Shown here piece after piece: positions 37,009 through 46,182 of a DNA stretch of 64,000 bases. The position numbers were made by a program, and so were the translations under genes. The DNA comes from Oceanicoccus sp. KOV_DT_Chl (GTDB lineage: Bacteria; Pseudomonadota; Gammaproteobacteria; Pseudomonadales; Dasaniaceae), in contig NZ_FQLF01000002.1 of NCBI RefSeq assembly GCF_900120175.1, forward strand, positions 310,001-374,000. Direction: 5' to 3'. The notes under the pieces were generated by a model. It searched no databases. It was not told where the DNA came from and saw only the letters and a program-made list of their open reading frames with translations. Numbering within the stretch: position 1 is the first letter of the stretch; each line of letters begins with the position of its first letter.

Positions 37009-39453
37009 TTAAAAATAAACTAGCTCATCACCATCGGCATCAAAGGCCTCGACATCATAGGTAAAAGTCTCCCCACTAATGACGGTAGTAGTGAATGGAA
37101 TGCTGGTAATTATTGGCGCCTGGTTACTTTCATTTACAGTAAAGTTGACCGTAGCTATTTCTGAATAAAATTCAGCATCGCTTACATAGAATGTTAGCGA
37201 ATCAGTACCATGATAATTGGAGTTAGGAACATAAATTAAATCTGGAGGACTACCTAATAAAGTGCCATACTCAGGCTCAGTCAGCAGCGTGAATATTAAT
37301 GCATCACCATCACTATCAGTTGCTTGCAACAAGAAATTTTCAGCACCACCCTCCAGCACACTCACACTGTCCGGCACCGCAATAGGCGCTTGATTAGTAT
37401 TGCTAATGGCAATTAGAAAGCGCTGACTAATATTGACATCACCATCTGTAACAACAACCTCAATAGCTTGTTCACCAGCACTATTGATATCCGGAACCCA
37501 AGATATCAAGCCCTCTGTTGAAATTATCATTGATGAGGGTGCTATTGCTAATCTATATGAGAGCACATCGCCGTCATCATCACTGGCTGCTAGCTGGTAT
37601 TGATAAAGAACATTTTCTTTAGCAATCAACACCGGCACGGAAGATATTTGGGGGTCACGGTTGGTACTACTGACATTGAGCGTAAATGCATGATTACTAC
37701 TTCCCCCTTTACCATCCAAAACGTTTATCGCAACATGGTATTGTCCTTCATCGTCATAACCGGGAACCCAACTGATCAACCCTTCACCATCAATCGATAA
37801 ACCTGCTGGCCCATCAACTAAAACGAAATTTAATGGATCACCATCAGCATCGTTTGCTTCCAGCAGATATTGATATGCTTGGCCTTCGGCTATTTCAACC
37901 ACAGGGATGGAGGTAATTTCAGGATCGCGATTGGTATCCGCTACTATGACCGTAAAACCTTGGCTAGCGGTGCCACCCTGACTATCGCTAACAGCTATCA
38001 ACACACTGTGTTCACCGGCATCACTATAAGTTGGTATCCAACTGATAGTATCTCCGATAACTGTCATCGACACAGGTGCAGTGACTAAACTAAAAATAAG
38101 CGTATCGCCATCGGGGTCGGACGCGGTCAATATATATTGATAGTGACTGCCTTCCGATGCATTTGTTAAAGGAACTGTAGTGATGGACGGCGCAGTATTA
38201 GGTTTGGGGGAAATAGCCAATGTGTAGGTCTGCTCCACTACGATTTGACCATCACTGACCTGCAAAATAATATCATAACTACCTGTGCTACCAACCGCTG
38301 GTGACCACTGAACAAGCCCATTAGAACTCACCGACATATTTTCTGGCGCCAATACCACGTTATAAACCAGTGCATCACCCTCTGCGTCACTGACTTCGAT
38401 CTGGTATTGATAGGCCTGCCCCTCAATGCCGCTCAAGACGGGAGTTGAGGTGATAACTGGTGCATTATTTGGTCGCGGCGAAACAATTAAAGTGAATAAC
38501 TGTTCAGCACTACCACCGCGACCATCATCAACAGTAACCATAATTGAATGGCTACCAATATCTGCCGTGCCAGGAGTCCAAGCTATTTCACCTTCACTAC
38601 TAATCGTCATACCAGCTGGGGCTGTTTCAAGTAGATAACCCAGAACATCATCATCGGCATCAGAGACTGAAACAACATATTGATACGCCACCGATTCAGT
38701 GGCAGAGGTAATTGCAGTGCTGGTAATCTCGGGACTGGAATTATTACCTTCGCGGCAGGCTACGCCTCCTTCAAGAGAGGGATAGAGCTTACCCTCATCC
38801 TGCGCTTTACCGTGCTTATGGTGAGGCACTTCAACCGCAACGCTACCACTACAACTCTCACCCGCAGCTTCGTCGTGGGCAAAAAAATCAATATGATAAA
38901 CGCGGCCATTACCGCCACCGGCCCGCTCTTTACGCAGCGAGATTCTATTATCTGACAACCACTTAGCATCATAAGCTGTATTGCTATCCCCCTGTCCATT
39001 CACAGGCTCGTCTTGAGATACACACTGGATGATAACCACAGGCTCTACACCACTAGCGGTGCTTAAACCTTTTATAGAGACAGTTTTAAATTTATGGTTT
39101 GCTGGCCATAGAACACTAGGCGAGGCGTAAGCATTTAAACAATTAAGTGATGAGTCTGAGCGGTCGCGATGATGATGCTTCCCCTTGGTATTACAACCTT
39201 TATGCGGGCCACTCCATCGGGTATGACCTTTTTCATTATTATGTCGGCCACTATGGGCATCATGATGACCATAGCCATTTTTATAACCAAAACCTCTCTG
39301 TAAATCTTTGTCACCACTAGCCATCAGTGACTGACTAAGCACAACAGCCAGAAAACAGAGCCCCCACCTCAACATGACTAAATTTGAAGTAAGCTTCGTT
39401 TTAGCAGCAAAGTTTTTCGAAAATACAGGCAGGCGAAATAGATAACAGTCCAT
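37009..39453 (-). CDS. Giant Ig/cadherin-repeat protein, N-terminal part
   Basis: 814 residues. A signal peptide (MLRWGLCFLAVVLSQSLMAS) begins at the internal ATG ending at 39375; the ATG at 39453 gives a longer leader, and neither has a strong ribosome site. A His/Gly/Lys-rich stretch follows (GYGHHDAHSGRHNNEKGHTR, KGKHHHRDR) that could bind metal. Next comes a Cys-containing domain (LNCLNAYASPSVLWPANHKF), then seven Ig/cadherin-like repeats, each opening with N-x-x-P-x-I-x-S and a YQY motif. The frame ends at GDELVYF in mid-repeat. Its natural continuation is 33296-36991 after a one-base repair at 37011-37015. Confidence 0.8.
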   Translation of the reverse strand: MDCYLFRLPVFSKNFAAKTKLTSNLVMLRWGLCFLAVVLSQSLMASGDKDLQRGFGYKNGYGHHDAHSGRHNNEKGHTRWSGPHKGCNTKGKHHHRDRSDSSLNCLNAYASPSVLWPANHKFKTVSIKGLSTASGVEPVVIIQCVSQDEPVNGQGDSNTAYDAKWLSDNRISLRKERAGGGNGRVYHIDFFAHDEAAGESCSGSVAVEVPHHKHGKAQDEGKLYPSLEGGVACREGNNSSPEITSTAITSATESVAYQYVVSVSDADDDVLGYLLETAPAGMTISSEGEIAWTPGTADIGSHSIMVTVDDGRGGSAEQLFTLIVSPRPNNAPVITSTPVLSGIEGQAYQYQIEVSDAEGDALVYNVVLAPENMSVSSNGLVQWSPAVGSTGSYDIILQVSDGQIVVEQTYTLAISPKPNTAPSITTVPLTNASEGSHYQYILTASDPDGDTLIFSLVTAPVSMTVIGDTISWIPTYSDAGEHSVLIAVSDSQGGTASQGFTVIVADTNRDPEITSIPVVEIAEGQAYQYLLEANDADGDPLNFVLVDGPAGLSIDGEGLISWVPGYDDEGQYHVAINVLDGKGGSSNHAFTLNVSSTNRDPQISSVPVLIAKENVLYQYQLAASDDDGDVLSYRLAIAPSSMIISTEGLISWVPDINSAGEQAIEVVVTDGDVNISQRFLIAISNTNQAPIAVPDSVSVLEGGAENFLLQATDSDGDALIFTLLTEPEYGTLLGSPPDLIYVPNSNYHGTDSLTFYVSDAEFYSEIATVNFTVNESNQAPIITSIPFTTTVISGETFTYDVEAFDADGDELVYF

Positions 39454-39659
39454 TGTTATTTAAAATCCATTTAAAGAGAAAATTATCGTGGCCCATCAAC
39501 ATGAGCCAACTCTTGACGAATCCTAACAAAGTTTTTTGGGGGATTACTAGTACTAATTTACAAGAATTGGAAAATCATCACTCACGAGCTTAAGTTACGA
39601 GGAAGCTAAACCAGCCTTCCAATTCAAAAATAATAATTTGAAATAAAAGAAATAACGAA

Positions 39660-39690
39660 CGCCGTTAAACGCAATCCAGCGTTAACGGCG
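39660..39690 (-). terminator. Hairpin downstream of lysS
   Basis: CGCCGTTAAACGC pairs with GCGTTAACGGCG around a 6-base loop, followed on the minus strand by a weak T-rich stretch. It lies about 50 bp beyond the lysS stop. The remaining intergenic sequence up to 39453 shows nothing definite. Confidence 0.55.
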
Positions 39691-39737
39691 CCCTATTGGG
39701 GAGATTTGCAAGCCGCCATCAAAGCGACTAATAGAGA

Positions 39738-41270
39738 TTAACCCTGCGCCCGCATATGCGGAAACAACAACACATCGCGAATCGTCGGTGAGTCACTAAA
39801 CAACATCACTAACCGGTCAATACCAATCCCCTCACCCGCCGTCGGTGGTAAACCGTATTCCAGCGCGGCGATATAATCAGCGTCGTAGTGCATCGCTTCA
39901 TCATCACCCTCTTCTTTATCGGCAACCTGCGCAAGAAAACGCTCCGCTTGATCTTCGGCATCATTCAGCTCGGAGAAGCCGTTAGCTAGCTCACGGCCAC
40001 CGACAAAAAACTCGAAGCGATCGGTTACGAAAGGATTATCATCACTGCGACGTGCTAGTGGTGATACTTCGGTCGGGTATTCGGTAATAAACGTGGGCTG
40101 ATCCAAACGGTGCTCTACGGTTTTATCAAATATTTCAATTTGAATTTTACCCAAGCCATAACTGTCTTTAAGCGGGATATGTAAAGACTCTGCCAACTTG
40201 CGTGCGGCTTCCAGGTTATCGATATGCTCTGCTTTTATTTCTGGATTGAAATGCAAAATAGAATCAAATACGGATAAACGTCTGAACGGCTGCGATAAAT
40301 CATATTCGGTGGTTTGGGTGACTTCACCCTCTTCATCACGCACGGTACTGACCAGAGTGGTTGTACCCAACAGCTCTTGCGCCATTTTGCGCAGCATATC
40401 TTCGGTTAAATTCATCAGGTCATGGTAATCGGCGTAGGACTGATAAAATTCCAACATGGTGAATTCAGGGTTGTGACGGGTTGATAAACCTTCGTTGCGG
40501 AAGTTGCGGTTAATTTCATACACCCGCTCAAAACCACCGACGACTAAACGCTTTAAATATAATTCCGGTGCAATACGCAAATACATATCCATGTCGAGGG
40601 TATTGTGGTGAGTGATAAAAGGACGCGCTGCGGCACCGCCGGGGATGACATGCATCATTGGCGTTTCCACTTCCATAAAATTGGCAGCATCCAAATAGTT
40701 GCGCATAAAGGTGATCATTTTTGAGCGCAGGGTAAATACGCTGCGCGACTCTTCACTCATAATCAGGTCAACATAACGCTGACGGTAACGCATTTCCTGA
40801 TCTTGCAGGCCGTGAAATTTGTCTGGTAAAGGGCGCAGTGATTTGGTGACCAGCTCTACCGATTCCATATAGACATAGAGATCGCCTTTGCCGGATTTAT
40901 GGACCGGGCCTTCACAGCCAATGATGTCGCCGATGTCCCAGGTTTTAATTTCGGGCAGTAATTCTTCTGGCAGTTTTTTCTTATCCACATACGCCTGAAT
41001 GCGGCCGGTCATATCCTGCAATACCAAAAACGGGCCACGCTTGGCCATGATTCTACCGGCGACAGCGGCTCGGCGATTCAGACCTTCCAAGGTTTCTTTA
41101 TCCTTTTCACCCAACTCTGCCTGTAAATCCTTGGCATCATCAGTGCGACGAAAGCTGTTAGGAAACGCATTGCGTTTTTCACGAATGTCTTTCAGCTTGG
41201 CGCGACGTTCAGCGATTAATTTGTTTTCTTCGGCGGCTGATTCGTTGGTGGTGTTTTGCTGTTCTGACAT
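39738..41270 (-). CDS. lysS: Lysyl-tRNA synthetase, class II
   Basis: A 510-residue enzyme that charges tRNA-Lys. The N-terminal OB-fold anticodon-binding domain ([20 protein letters not shown]) is followed by a class II catalytic core with motif 2 ([20 protein letters not shown]) and motif 3 ([26 protein letters not shown]). Length and order match bacterial LysS. It follows prfB on the same strand, the classic prfB-lysS operon, with two hairpins in the 95-bp gap between them. Confidence 0.98.
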   Translation of the reverse strand: MSEQQNTTNESAAEENKLIAERRAKLKDIREKRNAFPNSFRRTDDAKDLQAELGEKDKETLEGLNRRAAVAGRIMAKRGPFLVLQDMTGRIQAYVDKKKLPEELLPEIKTWDIGDIIGCEGPVHKSGKGDLYVYMESVELVTKSLRPLPDKFHGLQDQEMRYRQRYVDLIMSEESRSVFTLRSKMITFMRNYLDAANFMEVETPMMHVIPGGAAARPFITHHNTLDMDMYLRIAPELYLKRLVVGGFERVYEINRNFRNEGLSTRHNPEFTMLEFYQSYADYHDLMNLTEDMLRKMAQELLGTTTLVSTVRDEEGEVTQTTEYDLSQPFRRLSVFDSILHFNPEIKAEHIDNLEAARKLAESLHIPLKDSYGLGKIQIEIFDKTVEHRLDQPTFITEYPTEVSPLARRSDDNPFVTDRFEFFVGGRELANGFSELNDAEDQAERFLAQVADKEEGDDEAMHYDADYIAALEYGLPPTAGEGIGIDRLVMLFSDSPTIRDVLLFPHMRAQG

Positions 41271-41312
41271 GGGTAAACTCTTGTGTATATAAACTTTGAT
41301 TTGAGGGTTAGG

Positions 41313-41373
41313 GGGGACAGAGCTGAAGATCTGTCCCCGGCTTTAAAAAAGGCGTCAAGCCTTTTTTAAAGCC
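41313..41373 (-). promoter_or_regulatory. Double hairpin between prfB and lysS
   Basis: Two adjacent perfect hairpins: GGGGACAGA/TCTGTCCCC (41313-41338) and GGCTTTAAAAAAGGC/GCCTTTTTTAAAGCC (41339-41373). The second covers the prfB stop codon. They may act as an attenuator, an RNA-processing signal or a partial terminator reducing lysS expression from the prfB promoter. Confidence 0.6.
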
Positions 41374-42464
41374 CCATTTTTAACGATGCTTCAATAAATA
41401 AATCTAAATCACCATCCAGTACGTTGTTGCAATTACTGGTTTGCACATTGGTGCGCAAATCTTTGATGCGCTGATCATCCAATACATACGAGCGGATTTG
41501 ACTGCCCCAACCGATATCGGATTTGCTGTCTTCCAACGCCTGCGATGCTGCCGAGCGCTTTTGCATTTCCATCTCGTACAGTTTTGCTTTTAATTGCTTC
41601 ATTGCCGAGTCACGGTTTTGATGTTGCGAGCGCTGGTTTTGACACTGCACCACAATACCCGATGGCTCGTGGGTAATACGCACCGCCGAATCGGTTTTGT
41701 TAACGTGCTGACCACCGGCGCCACTGGCGCGATAGGTGTCGGTACGGATATCGGCCGGGTTAATTTCGATATCGATATTGTCATCCACTTCGGGAGAGAC
41801 AAACACCGAACAAAAAGAGGTGTGGCGACGGTTTCCCGAATCGAAGGGCGATTTACGCACCAAGCGATGGACACCGGTTTCGGTACGCAGCCAACCGTAG
41901 GCGTATTCACCACTAAACTGGATGGTGGCACTTTTAATACCGGCAACGTCGCCATCGGAGGCTTCCATTAATTCGGTTTTAAAACCCTTGGCTTCGCCCC
42001 AGCGCAAATACATGCGGCAGACCATCTCTGCCCAGTCCTGGGCTTCGGTGCCACCAGAGCCAGACTGAATTTCAAGGAAGGCGTTATTCGGGTCCATTTC
42101 ACCGGAGAACATCCGGCGGAACTCCAGCTTGGCCAAATGCTGGTCCAGTGTCTCCAGCTCGGCTTCAACCTCAGCAACGGTGTCGGCATCATCTTCTTCG
42201 AAAGCCATTTGCAGTAATTCGGCGACATCGGAGACACCACTGGTTAAGGTATCTATAGTGCTGACCACTGACTCCAGCGACGCACGCTGTTTACCCAGCT
42301 CCTGTGCTCTGGCGGGATCATCCCAAACCGCAGGTTCGCCTAACTCCAACTCAATTTCAGCGAGTTGCTCCTGCTTGGTCGCATAGTCAAAGATACCCCC
42401 TAAGGGTTTCAGTCCGCTCAGTGAGATCTTTGATGGTTTGCTTAATGGCGCCGACTTCAATCAT
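41366..42464 (-). CDS. prfB: Peptide chain release factor 2, with programmed +1 frameshift
   Basis: Releases peptides at UGA and UAA. The ATG ending at 42464 opens [20 protein letters not shown], which runs to an in-frame TGA at 42387-42389 (LRGYL-stop). The second frame continues [19 protein letters not shown] to 41366. The junction AGGGGGTATCTTTGAC is the universal RF2 autoregulatory site: a Shine-Dalgarno-like AGGGGG, then CTT TGA C. The RF2-specific SPF tripeptide ([12 protein letters not shown]) and the GGQ motif ([11 protein letters not shown]) are both present. Full length is about 365 residues. This frameshift is genuine biology, unlike the homopolymer lesions elsewhere in the window. 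Confidence 0.97.
42384..42399 (-). promoter_or_regulatory. prfB: prfB programmed +1 frameshift site
   Basis: On the minus strand: AGGGGGTATCTTTGAC. Slow recognition of the UGA when RF2 is scarce, helped by the upstream Shine-Dalgarno-like element, lets the ribosome slip one base forward on CUU U. Confidence 0.95.
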
Positions 42465-42537
42465 GCTTGGGTGCTGCCTAGGGTGCTGGTGTATGAGAAA
42501 GCGCGGCATTTTACAGCAACAAACAATGCAGGTAAAT

Positions 42538-43107
42538 TCAAACCCTGCGCAGAGTGCTGTTATCGGTGTGATCAAATTCCCGACCATAAATATCTAAAAA
42601 CGTGGTTTGCGAGTATTCCATAGCATCACCGTTCACCGATAACTGCATTTTAAACCCCTTGGTTTTTGCGTTATCGCGCATGAAAGGCGACTGTGCCACG
42701 CCCCAATCACTGCCCTCTGCGGATTCCACCGTCAAGGTAGCGGTCTCCCCATCAACATCGGCAATACCACCCGCAACTAAACTTACCCCGCGCGGTATTG
42801 ATAAGGTAAACATGACGCGCTGATCGTCCGCATCCCAGATCCAATAGCCGATTTGATCGTGAAATTGCTGACCATCACTCACACGAAAAACTTTTTGGTG
42901 ATAGCGCAATACCGCCAACCTCTGTTTTTCAGCATTAGTGGCACCGCCTGCCACTTCAATCAATAACTCCTCATAATAGGGGTTGGCTTCCTTCGAACCA
43001 TCTGACTCAGGGGCGATATCCATACCTTTATCCCCTTTCCACAATCCTACCAATCCAGCCAAGGGACCAAAATCCACACTATTGATTATCGTACTCGACA
43101 CAGTCAT
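42538..43107 (-). CDS. Nitrobindin-like heme-binding beta-barrel protein
   Basis: A 189-residue protein of the FABP-like/DUF1794 group. The N-terminal block FGPLAGLVGLWKGDKGMDIA matches the conserved LxGxWxGxG start of nitrobindin-like barrels. Several strands follow (YYEELLIEVAGG, QIGYWIWDADDQRVMFTLSI, FKMQLSVNGDAMEYSQTT). The family binds heme or hydrophobic ligands; a proximal His is not certain from sequence alone. It is a single gene, convergent with nothing and upstream of prfB in the same direction, about 75 bp away. Confidence 0.75.
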   Translation of the reverse strand: MTVSSTIINSVDFGPLAGLVGLWKGDKGMDIAPESDGSKEANPYYEELLIEVAGGATNAEKQRLAVLRYHQKVFRVSDGQQFHDQIGYWIWDADDQRVMFTLSIPRGVSLVAGGIADVDGETATLTVESAEGSDWGVAQSPFMRDNAKTKGFKMQLSVNGDAMEYSQTTFLDIYGREFDHTDNSTLRRV

Positions 43108-43363
43108 TCCTCCTTACTTTTGTCGTGACTGTTAATTTAACCCAGCAGCCATCAAAAAACGAAATAAATGCCGCAGTGACTGGCTTAATTATCGCTATCA
43201 TCGCGCAGCCAAGGCCTTGAGACAAGCGACTCAAACCACCATTAACAATTCACCTTTTTTACACAACTGGTTTCCTTTCCCCTGATTTACAGTAGGATAG
43301 CGGGCGAAATTAAAATAATAATTTTAATAACCACCTATTAATGATGACCATGGGGGAATTTTC

Positions 43364-44086
43364 ATGTCAGCGTATGACTTAACGCTACTCATTCATATCG
43401 TGCTTTTTTGCTATTGGCTAGGCGGCGACGTGGGGGTATTTTATTCAAGCAAATTTGTAGTGGACCCATCCCTGCAACGCGAAACCCGATTGATAGCTAC
43501 CAAGATCATGATGGGCTGCGATTTGATCCCCAAAATCTGCATGACGATGATGCTCACCGTTGGTGGGATACTCAGCGAATTTCACGGCATCACTCACCCT
43601 ACCTGGCAGATGGTCGGTATCGTTTTATTGGGGCCATTCTGGGTAAGTATTGTCTTACTTCTGCACTTCAAACATAACGCCAGCTATATTCCTCTGCTGA
43701 CCAAATTTGATTTTTATTTGCGCTGGTTAATCGTCATTGGCTTGATTGTCTCAACCAGCTATTCCTGGATGACTGGCCGCCTGGCAGATGACCCATGGAT
43801 GGCTGGCAAACTGATTGTCTTTGCCGGTCTGGTATTTTGCGGGCTAATGATTCGTGTTGGCTTAAAAGATTTTGGCGCCAGCTACGGTAAAATTATTGCT
43901 GATAAGGTCACTGACGAAGACAACCAAAAAATGATCGCCAGTCTGGACCGGGTTAGACCCTGGGTTTACACCATTTGGATTGGGCTGTTGATTGAAGCCA
44001 CACTGGGTATCGTACAGCCTGGTAGCCCGGACAGTCTCGGATATGTCCCCGCGACGGAAACTATCGAGCAACACGTTAGCCGCTAA
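43364..44086 (+). CDS. Integral membrane protein of unknown function
   Basis: A 240-residue protein with about six hydrophobic helices (LTLLIHIVLFCYWLGGDVGV, VGIVLLGPFWVSIVLLLHF, WLIVIGLIVSTSYSWM, LIVFAGLVFCGLMIRVGL, WVYTIWIGLLIEATLGIV). Conserved-looking His and Asp in the first helices (IH ... GGD) and KICMTMMLT recall small heme-binding or DUF-type cytochrome-like membrane proteins, but I cannot assign a family. A GGGGGAA ribosome site precedes the ATG. It is a single gene on the plus strand between minus-strand genes. Confidence 0.7.
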   Translation: MSAYDLTLLIHIVLFCYWLGGDVGVFYSSKFVVDPSLQRETRLIATKIMMGCDLIPKICMTMMLTVGGILSEFHGITHPTWQMVGIVLLGPFWVSIVLLLHFKHNASYIPLLTKFDFYLRWLIVIGLIVSTSYSWMTGRLADDPWMAGKLIVFAGLVFCGLMIRVGLKDFGASYGKIIADKVTDEDNQKMIASLDRVRPWVYTIWIGLLIEATLGIVQPGSPDSLGYVPATETIEQHVSR

Positions 44087-44197
44087 TTAAGCAATGCCCG
44101 GATGGGAGAAGGTTCTCAGCGGGCACTTTCAATAATGCAGACAATGGCGAGCGTTAGTCAGCAAGACCGCTTCAGCTGGCCAACAAGTAACACGCGT

Positions 44198-44434
44198 TTA
44201 TTTATTGAGTATAATCAGTAGGTTTTGCGCATGCTCGGCAGCATCCCTACCCAACCCCGTTAAATAACCGCCATCCTGTTGCGAGATCAGCCCCTTATTA
44301 AACAAGCGCTCAGTGGCAGCCACTACTTCATTGGCAGCCTCGCTGGTGTGCACTTTGATTCCCTCTTGGGTAGTGTCCAGGTTATAGCGTGCAAGTATAT
44401 TGAGCTCTTCAATAATTTCCGCTGAATAGAGCAT
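44198..44434 (-). CDS. TIGR02647-family small protein
   Basis: A 78-residue protein with the compact sequence pattern of TIGR02647 (EIIEELNILARYNLDTTQEG, then AATERLFNKGLISQQDGGYL, TGLGRDAAEHAQ), a gammaproteobacterial winged-helix-like family of unknown function. It stands about 35 bp upstream of nothing on its own strand except the permease gene beyond, which is transcribed separately or downstream on the same strand. Confidence 0.75.
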   Translation of the reverse strand: MLYSAEIIEELNILARYNLDTTQEGIKVHTSEAANEVVAATERLFNKGLISQQDGGYLTGLGRDAAEHAQNLLIILNK

Positions 44435-44468
44435 ATTGGATCCTCACTTGGGATTATCTAACCCATTA

Positions 44469-45230
44469 TTATTCGAAGTACAGTGCAGCCACACTACCAC
44501 ATAAAGTCATCACAAATAAAAACCATTTTAAGGTTTCCGGCTTGGCGCTGATGGCAAATTTAACGGCAATTTGAGCACCCACCATGGTGCCACAAGCCAA
44601 AATCAAACCCGGCACCCACAGCACTTGTCCGCGGGCGATAAATAAACCCAACGCCAGTACGGTAAAGGCCAGGGTACACACGACTTTTAAGGCATTAGTG
44701 CGGACCAAATCATAACGCAGTGAACCGGCCAAGGCGGTAATTAAAATAAAACCCACACCGGCCTGCACAAATCCGCCATAAAAACCGGCAACCGCCAACC
44801 ACCACCACGCCGATGGGCGCTCTTTCATTTTAAACGGGACGGTGCCGGCTGGCGGCGAAATAATCCCGGGCCGTACCAACATGATGACAGTCATACTCAG
44901 CATCATGCCCAACAATAACGGCTTTAATAAATAGGCAGGCGCGTAGGAAGCAGCGATGGCACCGAGCACACCGCCGAACAATGTTGGTATCAGTACTGGC
45001 ACCAAATCATCAGTAGGTAATTTATCGTGCTGATGAAAGCCTCGCATAGCAACCAGGTTTTGCAAAGCAACACCAATACGGTTAGTGGCATTGGCAATAT
45101 CGGCCGGCAAGCCCATCACCATCAACGCTGGCAAGGTTAAATTGGAGCCGCCACCCGCCAAGGTATTGATTACACCCGCCACCAAACCGGTCGCTAATAA
45201 CAGCGCAATAAATTCAATACCTATATCCAC
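44469..45230 (-). CDS. TauE/SafE-family sulfite exporter-like permease
   Basis: A 253-residue membrane protein with about eight helices in two similar halves. The first half has the typical GxxAGxxNxxxGGGSxLxxPxL motif (GLVAGVINTLAGGGSNLTLP), and FYGGFVQAGVGFI opens the second. The family exports sulfite, sulfoacetate or other organosulfonates; the substrate is not predictable here. The stop lies 34 bp from the start of the TIGR02647 gene, and the start is 18 bp after the haloalkane-dehalogenase-like gene ends, so all are probably on one minus-strand transcript. Confidence 0.88.
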   Translation of the reverse strand: MDIGIEFIALLLATGLVAGVINTLAGGGSNLTLPALMVMGLPADIANATNRIGVALQNLVAMRGFHQHDKLPTDDLVPVLIPTLFGGVLGAIAASYAPAYLLKPLLLGMMLSMTVIMLVRPGIISPPAGTVPFKMKERPSAWWWLAVAGFYGGFVQAGVGFILITALAGSLRYDLVRTNALKVVCTLAFTVLALGLFIARGQVLWVPGLILACGTMVGAQIAVKFAISAKPETLKWFLFVMTLCGSVAALYFE

Positions 45231-45248
45231 AAAATCTCTCTTGGCAAC

Positions 45249-46169
45249 TCAAGGAACCGATGACGATTGAATAAAGCCCAGCACATGTTCGGCTAATAAT
45301 TGCGGGTAATCTTCAATGATAAAAAAACCAGCGTTGGCAATGGTAGCATGGGGCTGATTATTTGTGCCGGGGATATGCCGATGAAATTCTGCGGGATTAA
45401 AACCACGGCGCGCTAAACGTTCGCTGACTAAGGTTAGCGTCGGTTTCGTCCACTGCGCTAACTGCTGCCAGGCTTCACGATTAGTCGCAGTCGCCGGGTT
45501 CAGTCCAGTGGCAGGAATCAACAGGGGGAACGCTCTTGGTCCCGCCTTAAACGATTCATCCGGGAACGGTGCATCCAGCCCCTGTAAAGTAGTTGGTTCT
45601 AAATGAGTATCCGTCATCCGATCAACCATCGCGGCGACGGGAAAAACCGGATCTTTTAAAATATGGCGCCGCCACCAGGCAATCCATAAGGCATTTAGCA
45701 GACCGTTAGCACGCGGCAAGGTGGTATTGACCAATACCAAACGAGAAAATAAATCCGGCTGTCTGGCCGCTAGCGGCAAACCAAAATATCCGCCCCAATC
45801 GAAGAAAAAACCAGTGGCATTGCTAACGTCTAATTGCGTCAGTATTGCTGCTAACCAATCGACATGTTGCTGAAAGCTGTAGTCTTCCGAGCGCGATAGT
45901 TTATCGGAGCGACCAAAGCCAATAAAATCTGGCGCTATTACCCGTAAACCAGCGTTGACTAACAGCGGTATCATGTGGCGATAGCTGTAACTCCAGGTGG
46001 CCTGCCCATGCAGCAACACTATAACCGGCCGCCCCACTTCACCTTCATCAACATAGTGAACCCGCAGCGAGCCATGTACGTCGTCATCGATAAACATGTA
46101 CTTAGGCTGATAACTACAATCACTCAAGCCAGCAAAACGAGCATCCGGTGTACGTAAAATTGAGGCCAT
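45249..46169 (-). CDS. Haloalkane dehalogenase-like alpha/beta hydrolase lacking the catalytic His
   Basis: The start is placed at the ATG ending at 46169 (MASILRTPDARFAGL), giving 306 residues; an upstream ATG adds 24 non-conserved residues. The family signature is clear: LLHGQATWSYSYRHMIPLL, PDFIGFGRSDK, the nucleophile Asp in FFDWGG (D124) with the halide-binding Trp beside it, and DAPFPDESFKAGPRAFP. In haloalkane dehalogenases the base is the His of AGHFxQED; here the segment reads NAGFFIIED, with Phe in that position (F282). It is therefore probably not a normal dehalogenase. It follows an NTF2-like gene by 14 bp. Confidence 0.82.
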   Translation of the reverse strand: MASILRTPDARFAGLSDCSYQPKYMFIDDDVHGSLRVHYVDEGEVGRPVIVLLHGQATWSYSYRHMIPLLVNAGLRVIAPDFIGFGRSDKLSRSEDYSFQQHVDWLAAILTQLDVSNATGFFFDWGGYFGLPLAARQPDLFSRLVLVNTTLPRANGLLNALWIAWWRRHILKDPVFPVAAMVDRMTDTHLEPTTLQGLDAPFPDESFKAGPRAFPLLIPATGLNPATATNREAWQQLAQWTKPTLTLVSERLARRGFNPAEFHRHIPGTNNQPHATIANAGFFIIEDYPQLLAEHVLGFIQSSSVP

Positions 46170-46182
46170 AAGGTTTTCGTGG

